Shown here in pieces: positions 1 to 7,198 of a DNA stretch of 7,198 nucleotides (positions are counted from its first letter, which is position 1; each line of letters starts with the position of its first letter). The translations under genes were made by a program, and so were the position numbers. The notes beneath the pieces are model-generated. The model was not told where the DNA came from, did no database searches, and saw only the letters and a list, made by a program, of their open reading frames with translations. Where the stretch lies: contig JADFMS010000064.1 in NCBI GenBank assembly GCA_022563775.1, positions 1 to 7,198 on the forward strand, given 5' to 3'. The stretch is from Fidelibacterota bacterium. Lineage in GTDB: Bacteria > Marinisomatota > SORT01.

Positions 1-24
1 ATTAACCCGATAAGGGAAATCAGA

Positions 25-1104
25 ATGGCAGATGTAATACTAAAAGATGTAACAAAGATATTTGACAAAGAAGTCTATGCAGTGAGAGACTTTAATATTG
101 AAATTTCCGATGGAGAATTTGTGGTGTTGGTCGGTCCTTCCGGTTGTGGAAAATCCACAGTATTACGCATGATTGCCGGATTAGAGGAAGCAACAACCGG
201 GGATATCTACATTGAAGATAAACTTGTGAACCATGTTGCGCCGAAGGAAAGAGATATCGCTATGGTCTTTCAGAATTACGCCCTCTATCCTCACATGAGT
301 GTATTTGACAACATTTCATTTGGACTGAAGTTAAGAAAAGTTGAATCAAAGGAGATTGAGAAGAGAGTTAATGAAGCAGCTGACATTCTTGGAATTAGCC
401 ACTTAATGCACAGAAAACCGAAAGCGTTATCCGGAGGTGAAAGACAGAGGGTTGCCCTCGGAAGGTCAATAGTACGCCAACCGAAGGTTTTTTTATTCGA
501 TGAACCGCTGTCAAATCTTGATGCTAAACTCCGTGTAGAATTGCGTACCGAAATTTCCAAACTGCACAACAGATTAAAGACTACTATGATTTACGTGACT
601 CATGATCAGGTTGAGGCAATGACCTTAGGTGACAAGATTATAATTATGAGGGATGGAGTAATCCAACAGAAGGGTACTCCGGTTAATCTTTATGATTATC
701 CGGTAAATAAATTTGTAGCCGGATTTATCGGCAGCCCATCTATGAATTTTATCACCGGTCAAGTCGAAGACGTTCAAGGACTGGTATTTAACAATGGATC
801 GATGAGTTTTCAAATCAATACCGGGGCTGAGGATAAACTGAAGGATTTCGTCGGTAAAGAAATTATTTTTGGAATACGTCCGGAAGATATTTCTATCTCC
901 GGCGAGAAAGAGGGAATTCCAATGGTAGTGGAGATCCTGGAAATGATGGGGAACGAGATTTATCTCTATTTGACGATGGACCAAAACACCATAATAGCCA
1001 GAGTTCCGCCAGATACCAAAGTGGAGGAGGGACAAAAAGTTGACGTGATCTTTGATTTCTCAAAGGTACATTATTTTGAACCTGACTCCCAAAAAAGAAT
1101 ATAG
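25..1104 (+). CDS. Sugar-type ABC transporter ATP-binding protein (MalK/UgpC/MsmX-like, CUT1 family)
   Basis: This is the cytoplasmic ATPase subunit that would power an inner-membrane importer, most likely for a di/oligosaccharide or a glycerol-phosphate-like substrate. All nucleotide-binding motifs are intact over residues 1-235: Walker A GPSGCGKST (37-45), Q-loop Q83 in FQNYALYPH, signature LSGGERQR (135-142), Walker B VFLFDEP (155-161), D-loop SNLD (163-166) and switch His H193 in YVTHDQVEA. The remaining ~120 residues form the C-terminal TOBE/OB-like regulatory region typical of MalK-type ATPases, including a GIRPEDI motif. The length of 359 aa is normal for the family, so the gene is complete. 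The ATG at 25 follows a Shine-Dalgarno-like AAGGGA (12-17) at 7-base spacing. No permease or binding-protein gene is visible; these would be expected upstream, or the ATPase may be shared among several transporters, as MsmX is. The family call is firm; the substrate is not determinable. Confidence 0.95.
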   Translation: MADVILKDVTKIFDKEVYAVRDFNIEISDGEFVVLVGPSGCGKSTVLRMIAGLEEATTGDIYIEDKLVNHVAPKERDIAMVFQNYALYPHMSVFDNISFGLKLRKVESKEIEKRVNEAADILGISHLMHRKPKALSGGERQRVALGRSIVRQPKVFLFDEPLSNLDAKLRVELRTEISKLHNRLKTTMIYVTHDQVEAMTLGDKIIIMRDGVIQQKGTPVNLYDYPVNKFVAGFIGSPSMNFITGQVEDVQGLVFNNGSMSFQINTGAEDKLKDFVGKEIIFGIRPEDISISGEKEGIPMVVEILEMMGNEIYLYLTMDQNTIIARVPPDTKVEEGQKVDVIFDFSKVHYFEPDSQKRI

Positions 1105-1143
1105 AGCCGCAGCAATGAGAAAATGCTAATTCATCAGCTCTAT
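1101..1143 (+). other. Inverted repeat overlapping the ATPase stop codon (weak hairpin)
   Basis: ATAGAGC (1101-1107, containing the TAG stop) is a perfect 7-base inverted repeat of GCTCTAT (1137-1143), separated by 29 bases. Inside it AGCA (1111-1114) can pair with TGCT (1124-1127). No T-run follows the right arm, so it is not a canonical intrinsic terminator. It could be an mRNA 3'-end structure or chance. Confidence 0.25.
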
Positions 1144-1207
1144 TCGCATGGAATCCTGCAAATAGGTCATCATAGCCTGTTTTCACCGTTAGTGCATTAT
1201 ATTCTAC

Positions 1208-1263
1208 TTGATTATGAATGGGAATTTACTTAATTACTAGAATTATATTTTCGAGAGACTAAT
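1208..1263 (+). promoter_or_regulatory. Candidate promoter/leader of the receptor gene
   Basis: The 159-base gap before the receptor is AT-rich at its 3' end. TAGAAT (1238-1243) matches five of six bases of a sigma-70 -10 box. The nearest -35-like hexamer, TTGATT (1208-1213), is 24 bases away, which is too far. TATATT (1244-1249) is an alternative -10. A weak Shine-Dalgarno-like GAGAG (1253-1257) sits 6 bases before the ATG. A promoter is expected here because the gap is long, but the exact site is a guess. Confidence 0.25.
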
Positions 1264-4146
1264 ATGATACTGTGTCCTTCAAATAGCCGGAGTCCTTTGG
1301 CGATACTTGTGTTGTTTGTTTCGTTTTTTGCTGCAATTCATAGCTCTCCATTAATTGCCGGAACCACCGGAAAGATTTCCGGTTCCATTCAGGACATTTC
1401 TACCGGTGATCCCCTTATTGGAGCAAACATTATCATTGTCGGCACTTCTTTGGGAGCAGCGGCTGATAATAAGGGTCAATTCGTTATCCTGAACATTCCG
1501 CCTGGTGTTTATAGCGTTAAAGGATCTATGATCGGCCACACACCGGTAATATATTCAGAGGTTAAGGTTTCAGCCGACTTCACAACCAAACTTGAATTTC
1601 AATTACAGCAAGCCGGGTTAGAGCTCCGGGAAGTTACCGTTACGGCGAAGAATCCTATCGTAAGGAAAGACCTGACGTCTTCTCTTTCCATCGTGGGGGC
1701 TGAACAGCTGAAGGAAATACCCGTTGAAGAATTTAGTGACGTTTTAGCGCTTCAGGCGGGAATTGTTGTCGGTTCGGACGGCGATATTCACATCAGGGGA
1801 GGACGGTCGAGCGAGGTCGCATATTTGGTAGACGGTCTTTCAGTGACAGACCCGTTTTCCGGGAATATCGCTATTGAGATAGAGAACAATTCCATTCAAG
1901 AGTTACAGGTGATCAGCGGTCCTTTCAACGCCGAGTACGGGCAGGCTATGTCCGGCGTCATTGACGTCGTAATTAAAGAAGGCGGTGATAAACTCAGGGG
2001 CAATCTCTCCTTTTATACGGGAGATTACGTAAGCTCGGACGATGGAACGTTTATGAATATCGATGATATAAACGGAACGGATATATCTAATATCCAGATA
2101 AGTATCGATGGTCCGCTCAAATTCTTGGGCAATAAGTTTTCATTTTTTCTTACAGGGAGAATTATTAACAACGAAGGCTGGTTATACGGACAGAGAAGGT
2201 TTATGCCTTCTGACGTTTCAAATTTTGCAAATTGGAATGTGAGAGTCGATGATATCGGAGCAGATTCAGTTGCAAACAGTGGAGATTTCGGTGAAGGTGA
2301 TGGCAGCGCAACACCGGGGGAACCCAATGTATACGTAGAAGAGACCGGGGATGGCGCTTTTGTGTCGATGAACCCATTGAAGAAACTGAGTACAGGAGGA
2401 AAACTTACATATCGAATTTCCCCATCAATAAGGATCTCATATGGTTTTTTTGCGGACAGGGTAGATTTTCGTGATTATTCTCACTTGTTTAAGCTTAATC
2501 CGGACGGTGATTTTAAACAGTTCAACCGCGGGCATTCCCAATCGCTGATTTTCAACCACACATTAAGCTCGAGGACATTTTATACGGTTAAATTTGCCAG
2601 TACATTTTTCGATTATAAAAAGTACGTATTTAAAGATCCCCTTGATTCCGGATATGTAGACCCTAAACGTCTGATAGATAACGCCAGTAATGCTTTCCGT
2701 ACTGGTGGAACGGAAATGTGGCAAACCAGGCGAAACACCGAATCAATTCAAGGCAAGATAGATTTGACAAGTCAGATTAATAACTCACACTTAGTAAAAG
2801 GTGGTTTTGAATTCAGAAAGCACACTTTATTTTTCCATGAGTTCGAGATAATTGCTAAAAGAGATGATGCGAATATCGAAATAAGACCTTTCGAACCGGC
2901 CATCCCCATATCCGGATCCATCGTAAATAATCGTTATCGGCATAGTCCTACTGAAGCAGCGGCATATATTCAGGACAAGATGGAATTCGAAGATTTAATT
3001 GTCAATATAGGCTTGAGATATGATTATTTTAATTCATCCGCTAAAGCTCCAATAGACTTGAGAGACCCGGACAATGCAAGGTATTTTATGGTTTTTTCTC
3101 CCCTTGACGGTTTCACTACCCTAGTGAGAGAAAATGAATATGTATCGGATTTAGGCGAGATCAAGGATACCGTCAATGTCCGCGGAAACAAATGGGTAAA
3201 TAATTATAGAAACTCCGGAGCTGTGCAATCACTGAGTCCGAGAATTGGCGTATCTTATCCAATAACCGACAGGGGCGTTATACATTTTTCATATGGCCAT
3301 TTTTCTCAGATTCCTACCTTCGAGCATCTATATATCAACTCTGAATTTGAAGTATTCAGTGGGAGCTTAACTTCTACGATGGGTAACGCGGAGCTTAAGC
3401 CGCAGCGCACGGTAATCTATGAAATCGGACTTCAGCAACAGCTCTCGGATAACATCGGTATTGACATAACAGGTTTTTATAAAGATATGGAACATCTCCT
3501 GGGAATGGAGATAATCACTACCTATACTCAGGACTTCTACGCCCGTTTCATCAATCGGGATTACGGGAACGTAGGAGGCATAACCCTGGCTCTGGAGAAA
3601 AGGAGATCGAACTACCTCTCCGCTTCAGTTGACTATACTTTCCAATTAGCCGAAGGAAACGCTTCGGACCCGATGCAGGTGTTCAACGACGCTAAAAGTA
3701 ACAAGGAGAGTGAGATTCAAGTAATCCTGTTGGACTGGGATCAAACACACACGCTGAATTTTGACATTACTCTAAGTCAACCCGGCAGCTGGGGGATGAG
3801 TCTTGTAGGAAGATTGGGCAGTGGGTTTCCATATACTCCCAGGCTTCAAAATGCTTCTTCGTCTTTTGTGAACAGCGAAAGGAAGCCAACACAGTATACA
3901 TTCGACTTAAAAATGCATAAGGATTTAGAACTCGTAGGCGCGAAATATTCTGTTTTTATCAAACTATTCAATATATTGGATCGTAAAAACGAGGTGCTCG
4001 TGTATTCAGACACAGGAAGAGCCGGTTATACTATTCGACCGCGGACAAGCGTAAAGGGAGTCAATACTCTGGATGATTTTCGGAACAGGCCTGACTTTTA
4101 CTCCGAGCCAAGGCGGATAATACTCGGCGCTTCGATTGGATTTTGA
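1264..4146 (+). CDS. TonB-dependent outer-membrane receptor with carboxypeptidase-regulatory-like N-terminal domain
   Basis: This is a 960-aa outer-membrane beta-barrel receptor expected to import a ligand, or act on one, using energy from TonB. The ATG at 1264 is followed by a signal peptide: R9, a hydrophobic core at about 12-25, and probable cleavage near LIA/G at 32-33. Residues ~36-118 look like a CarboxypepD_reg-like beta-sandwich (GSIQD, DPLIGANI, NKGQFVILNIPPGVYSV). EVTVTA (123-128) resembles a TonB box. The plug spans ~130-245 and shows IHIRGGRSSEVAYLVDG (175-191) and AEYGQAMSGVIDVVIKEGG (223-241). The rest is barrel, ending in an aromatic-rich strand with a C-terminal Phe, the usual outer-membrane sorting signature. 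An Asp/Gly/Glu-rich insertion (~329-364) interrupts the early barrel and carries a motif also found in the downstream protein. The domain order resembles SusC/RagA, but no SusD-like gene follows, so that name is not used. The ligand is unknown. Confidence 0.92.
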   Translation: MILCPSNSRSPLAILVLFVSFFAAIHSSPLIAGTTGKISGSIQDISTGDPLIGANIIIVGTSLGAAADNKGQFVILNIPPGVYSVKGSMIGHTPVIYSEVKVSADFTTKLEFQLQQAGLELREVTVTAKNPIVRKDLTSSLSIVGAEQLKEIPVEEFSDVLALQAGIVVGSDGDIHIRGGRSSEVAYLVDGLSVTDPFSGNIAIEIENNSIQELQVISGPFNAEYGQAMSGVIDVVIKEGGDKLRGNLSFYTGDYVSSDDGTFMNIDDINGTDISNIQISIDGPLKFLGNKFSFFLTGRIINNEGWLYGQRRFMPSDVSNFANWNVRVDDIGADSVANSGDFGEGDGSATPGEPNVYVEETGDGAFVSMNPLKKLSTGGKLTYRISPSIRISYGFFADRVDFRDYSHLFKLNPDGDFKQFNRGHSQSLIFNHTLSSRTFYTVKFASTFFDYKKYVFKDPLDSGYVDPKRLIDNASNAFRTGGTEMWQTRRNTESIQGKIDLTSQINNSHLVKGGFEFRKHTLFFHEFEIIAKRDDANIEIRPFEPAIPISGSIVNNRYRHSPTEAAAYIQDKMEFEDLIVNIGLRYDYFNSSAKAPIDLRDPDNARYFMVFSPLDGFTTLVRENEYVSDLGEIKDTVNVRGNKWVNNYRNSGAVQSLSPRIGVSYPITDRGVIHFSYGHFSQIPTFEHLYINSEFEVFSGSLTSTMGNAELKPQRTVIYEIGLQQQLSDNIGIDITGFYKDMEHLLGMEIITTYTQDFYARFINRDYGNVGGITLALEKRRSNYLSASVDYTFQLAEGNASDPMQVFNDAKSNKESEIQVILLDWDQTHTLNFDITLSQPGSWGMSLVGRLGSGFPYTPRLQNASSSFVNSERKPTQYTFDLKMHKDLELVGAKYSVFIKLFNILDRKNEVLVYSDTGRAGYTIRPRTSVKGVNTLDDFRNRPDFYSEPRRIILGASIGF

Positions 4147-4191
4147 GGTAGAGCCGGAATCTATGGCAATGGAAAAATTCAATATCGTCAT

Positions 4192-4197
4192 GAGGTG
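4192..4197 (+). promoter_or_regulatory. Ribosome binding site supporting a TTG start
   Basis: GAGGTG lies 6 bases upstream of TTG 4204 and is a strong match to the Shine-Dalgarno consensus. No in-frame ATG occurs between the receptor's TGA (4144-4146) and this point. The in-frame GTG at 4195 lies inside this motif and would lack a properly spaced site. This favours TTG 4204 as the start of the secreted protein. Confidence 0.6.
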
Positions 4198-4203
4198 CTT
4201 TGT

Positions 4204-7198
4204 TTGAAGAATCTGACCGCCGTAATATTGTTCATCATCCTCTCTGTCAATTTCGCCAATTCTCAGGAGCCTCGCGGAGATCCGGCTTGGAAAAAGCAAG
4301 GGATCATGGACGGAAATCTGGTGCGGACGATTTTCTTGAATCACGGCGAAGTAGCACTATGGCCGTTTCAACCTTCCGGTGAATGGCCGAAAGGGAGCGG
4401 TCATTCATATCTCGACGGCGTTGCGCCGTGGGTATCTGCCGAAGTAGTTGATATTCATGGAGAAACAGTTCATCCCTTAGAAACCAATTACAGGGAATTT
4501 GTCGATAGAGAGCCCGTAACGGGAAAGGTGTGGGGCTTCCATCCTATACCGGGATACGTGAATCTGAATCAGGATTCTCCCGCCATGAGCAACGACCCAT
4601 TATCCTGGCCCAGGCGCTGGCCTGACCAGCCGGATTGGTTTGACAGAGAAACTTTGCAGCCATTCTGGAATGGTTTTTTCGGAATGGGCGTCGAGAATGC
4701 CGACTTGGAAACATATTTTGTAATGGATGATGCCTCGGATAAGGAGTATGATTTTTTCCCCGATCCCGATGACCCGACACGAGGCGGTCTTGGACTTCGG
4801 GTAGAAGTGAGGGGATTTCAGTGGTCATCCGTTCTTGCCGAAGATGTTATATTCTGGTTATACGATATAAAAAATGATGCCGCTACCGATTATGAGAAGG
4901 CATTATTCGGGATGTACATCGATTTTGGAATCGGAGGCACGGCAGATTCCGATGACGATCAGGGTCAATTCGATCCAATATTGGATATAACGTTTGCCTG
5001 GGACCGTGATGGCATTGGCGATGAATTCTGGGGTTCAGGTCCCGTTGGCGTGGCTGGTTATGCCTTCCTCGAAAGCCCGGGAAAGGGGGACGTGTTTCTT
5101 TATGATGAGTTCGGTGAGCTTGTGGAGATGATACCGGGAGACGGCATCGACAATGACGAAGACGGTCTTATAGATGAAAGCAGAAGCAGTCCGCGAGGTG
5201 AATTCGTTTTCGGTTCCGTAGGAATTTATAATGACGGTAAGCCCAAATGGCACTGGGAAGGCGATGAGGATGGAGACTGGGATGGTTTTACCGATTTAAA
5301 TGGAAACGATGTGTGGGATAAAGGAGAACCTTTGAATGACGATCTCGGCGCTGACGGTGTCGGACCGCTCGACGAACAGTATTCGGAGCCCGATATAGGA
5401 GAGGGTGATGGATACCCAACGGATGGCGAACCTGAGTATAATGAAACCGATAAGGACGAGTCGGACCAAATCGGTTTATCCGCCGTTAAATTATTTAATC
5501 TACATCAGTTCGACCTGAACATGGACGAACAAATATGGGATATCATGGCGTTTGGTGCATTAGACCCTCAGGAATTTGATGTAAATTTAGGGGCGTTATA
5601 CTCCTCGGGTCCCTTTCCTTTGGAAGTCGGACAGACAGAACGCTTTTCAATGGCTTTACTTTTCGGTGAAGACAAGGAGGACATTTTAAGAACAAAGCAA
5701 ATCGTTCAAAGAATTTATAACGCCGACTATAACTTCGCCAAGCCGCCGAATAAGCCACTCTTGACCGCCGTTCCCGGTGACCAGCAGGTAACGCTTTATT
5801 GGGATAGGAGAGCGGAAACCAGCTTCGACCGGTTTATCGGCGAATTCGATTTCGAGGGGTATAAGATTTATAGGAGCACGGACCCGGCATTTTTAGAAAC
5901 GAAGATAATTACGGACGCATTTGGCATCAAAACCTTTCGAAAGCCTATTTTCCAGTGTGATTTGATCAATTTTGATCCGGACTCGCTCTGGTGGGTGAAA
6001 GGAACTCACCCGGCTGATATCAATGGTATCCAATTTGATATGGGTGATGATACGGGGCTGGTTCATACCTGGACCGACACAACGGTTCAGAACGGACAAA
6101 CATATTATTATGCGGTAGTCTCTTATGACCGTGGTTTTCCTCCTCCAATTCAAGGGGGCGAAGGACTGCCGCCTACCGAAAGCACTTCGATTATTAATAT
6201 CGACAACCTGGGTAACGTAACGAAAACGGATGTGAATACTGCCGTAGTGATTCCCAATGCTCCGGCCGGCGGTTACAGAATGCCGGAATTGAAAGAAATT
6301 ATACATATAGAAGGTCCCGGAACGGGTATTGTCACGGTTGAAATAATTGACCGTTTGAAAATAAAGGAAAATCATACTTACCAAATAGAATTTCATCACG
6401 ACGGTCTCTTTGAGACAACTGACTACTCTGTTTTTGACGTGACCGGGAACAAGAAGGTCAGTCTGATTGCAAACAGTCCCTACGTATCCGTTGATTCTTT
6501 TTTAATTGATCCTATTAGAGGCAAATATGAGACAGTGCCTCAGGATGGCGACGTCTTTGAGGGATTGAGGATATCAGTTTTTAATGATGTAATCGCGGTT
6601 GATAAAGACGCTTCCGGTTGGAAAGAAGGAAGCCAGAGCAATCTTTCACACAGCCTTAATTTAAAAAATCCCGATGGCGTCCCATATCCTGCAAACTACG
6701 AGATCCGCTTCTTCGAGGATTGGGTGGCTACTTCGACAAACGGTAGACCGGCAAAGTTTTCCGTATGGAACGTCACAGAGGAAAAACCCAGCAGCTTCTT
6801 CTTCAAGGATTTAAACGGGGATGGATTTCCCGACCCCGATGGCTCGGAAAAAATTTATTTTTGGGAAATATTTGAAGGCAACGATATTAAAACCTGGGAA
6901 ATATTTTTCTTTCCCCCTGAACCTATTCTCGACACCATCTTTGTAACTTCTGACAGCATGGTTATAGACACTATAATCGTGGATTTGATTCCTCCCACTG
7001 CCGGCGATGTGTTCGTGGTAGAGGCGAAAAAGCCGTTCCGCGGAACCTTTGGGGACAATCTCAACCGGCTAGGAGACATATACCAATTCACAACCGTAGG
7101 CGCTACTACGGATCAACAACAGGCTAAATCCGATTTAGATAAGGTGGCGGTGGTTCCCAATCCTTATGTAGCGTCAGCCACGTGGGAGCCGAAAAGCC
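4204..7198 (+). CDS. Large secreted multidomain protein with Asp-rich loops and a fibronectin-III-like domain (partial, 3' end outside window)
   Basis: The reading frame is open for 998 codons from TTG 4204 to the window edge. The N-terminus is a clear Sec signal peptide: K2, hydrophobic 5-18, likely cleavage near NSQ/E (19-22). There is no lipobox cysteine. Residues ~25-310 form an uncharacterised domain with distinctive patches: NLVRTIFLNHG (38-48), PSGEWPKGSGHSY (57-69), VRGFQWSSVLAEDVIFWLYD (202-221) and VAGYAFLESPG (283-293). I recall similar patches in unannotated proteins of Marinimicrobia/KSB1/Ignavibacteria-type bacteria but cannot verify this. Acidic loops follow: DGIDNDEDGLIDES (313-326) and a stretch at 354-421 with 26 Asp/Glu in 68 residues. 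A fibronectin-III-like domain spans ~517-645 (VTLYWD, FEGYKIYRS, TYYYAVVSYD) and seems to carry a ~50-residue insertion. Another acidic loop, DLNGDGFPDPDG, is at 869-880. VAVVPNPY (981-988) usually introduces a C-terminal beta-domain, so the gene probably ends a few hundred bases beyond the window. It lies 57 bases after the receptor with no terminator, so co-transcription is likely. Function unknown; a surface partner of the receptor is an inference. Confidence 0.85.
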   Translation, partial: MKNLTAVILFIILSVNFANSQEPRGDPAWKKQGIMDGNLVRTIFLNHGEVALWPFQPSGEWPKGSGHSYLDGVAPWVSAEVVDIHGETVHPLETNYREFVDREPVTGKVWGFHPIPGYVNLNQDSPAMSNDPLSWPRRWPDQPDWFDRETLQPFWNGFFGMGVENADLETYFVMDDASDKEYDFFPDPDDPTRGGLGLRVEVRGFQWSSVLAEDVIFWLYDIKNDAATDYEKALFGMYIDFGIGGTADSDDDQGQFDPILDITFAWDRDGIGDEFWGSGPVGVAGYAFLESPGKGDVFLYDEFGELVEMIPGDGIDNDEDGLIDESRSSPRGEFVFGSVGIYNDGKPKWHWEGDEDGDWDGFTDLNGNDVWDKGEPLNDDLGADGVGPLDEQYSEPDIGEGDGYPTDGEPEYNETDKDESDQIGLSAVKLFNLHQFDLNMDEQIWDIMAFGALDPQEFDVNLGALYSSGPFPLEVGQTERFSMALLFGEDKEDILRTKQIVQRIYNADYNFAKPPNKPLLTAVPGDQQVTLYWDRRAETSFDRFIGEFDFEGYKIYRSTDPAFLETKIITDAFGIKTFRKPIFQCDLINFDPDSLWWVKGTHPADINGIQFDMGDDTGLVHTWTDTTVQNGQTYYYAVVSYDRGFPPPIQGGEGLPPTESTSIINIDNLGNVTKTDVNTAVVIPNAPAGGYRMPELKEIIHIEGPGTGIVTVEIIDRLKIKENHTYQIEFHHDGLFETTDYSVFDVTGNKKVSLIANSPYVSVDSFLIDPIRGKYETVPQDGDVFEGLRISVFNDVIAVDKDASGWKEGSQSNLSHSLNLKNPDGVPYPANYEIRFFEDWVATSTNGRPAKFSVWNVTEEKPSSFFFKDLNGDGFPDPDGSEKIYFWEIFEGNDIKTWEIFFFPPEPILDTIFVTSDSMVIDTIIVDLIPPTAGDVFVVEAKKPFRGTFGDNLNRLGDIYQFTTVGATTDQQQAKSDLDKVAVVPNPYVASATWEPKS

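Noticed and set aside
625..1035. 136-codon open frame on the - strand
   Set aside because: It is antisense to the C-terminal half of the intact ABC ATPase and has no domain signature.
1164..1184. Possible intrinsic terminator (AGGT/GCCT stem followed by TTTT)
   Set aside because: The stem is only four pairs including one wobble pair, and the T-run is four bases. It is too weak to call.
4195..4197. GTG as an alternative start for the secreted protein
   Set aside because: It falls inside the GAGGTG ribosome site and has no well-placed site of its own. It would only add three residues before the same signal peptide.
4006..4344. 112-codon open frame on the - strand across the receptor/secreted-protein junction
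   Set aside because: It is antisense to the receptor's last barrel strands and to the signal peptide of the next gene, both well supported. Its translation has no recognisable features.
4200..4382. 60-codon + strand frame starting at TTG 4200
   Set aside because: It is out of frame with the secreted protein, rich in Arg/Ser with no signal peptide or motif. The alternative frame starting at 4204 continues for 998 codons.
5893..6399. 168-codon open frame on the - strand
   Set aside because: It lies wholly inside the coherent + strand secreted-protein frame, over its fibronectin-III-like region. Its translation shows no recognisable motif and no convincing ribosome site.
4204..7198. SusD/RagB annotation for the gene after the receptor
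   Set aside because: There is no lipobox cysteine after the signal peptide, and the sequence is beta-rich with acidic loops, whereas SusD is a mostly helical ~500-600 aa lipoprotein.

Overview
The window holds three genes, all on the + strand: a complete sugar-type ABC transporter ATPase (25-1104), a complete TonB-dependent outer-membrane receptor with an N-terminal carboxypeptidase-regulatory-like domain (1264-4146), and a very large secreted protein that starts at a TTG codon (4204) and runs open off the right edge at 7198. There are no RNA genes, insertion sequences, CRISPR arrays or other mobile-element signs. Coding density is high; the only gaps are 159 and 57 bases.

The outer-membrane receptor shows a Gram-negative host. 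The receptor's layout (signal peptide, regulatory-like domain, TonB-box-like segment, plug, barrel ending in Phe), a downstream multidomain secreted protein with a fibronectin-III-like domain and a 'VVPNPY' motif, and the moderate-to-low GC all resemble the Fibrobacterota-Chlorobiota-Bacteroidota (FCB) superphylum. From memory, the closest match is an uncultured marine lineage such as Marinimicrobia (SAR406), KSB1 or Ignavibacteria-like bacteria. This is recall of family style, not a search result, and the phylum is uncertain.

The receptor and the secreted protein look like one transcription unit: same strand, same reading frame, 57 bases apart, no terminator between them. They also share an unusual Asp/Gly/Glu motif (D-x-GEGDG-x-x-T-x-GEP, preceded by D-[IL]-GAD-x-V). 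It lies at receptor residues about 329-355 and secreted-protein residues about 380-410. The secreted protein is not a recognisable SusD/RagB lipoprotein, so this is a receptor-partner pair that resembles SusCD in position only. What it binds or transports cannot be read from the sequence.

The ABC ATPase is separated from the pair by 159 bases with a weak candidate hairpin and a weak candidate promoter. It is probably the end of an upstream sugar-uptake operon whose permeases and binding protein lie outside the window. Whether it works with the receptor is unknown.
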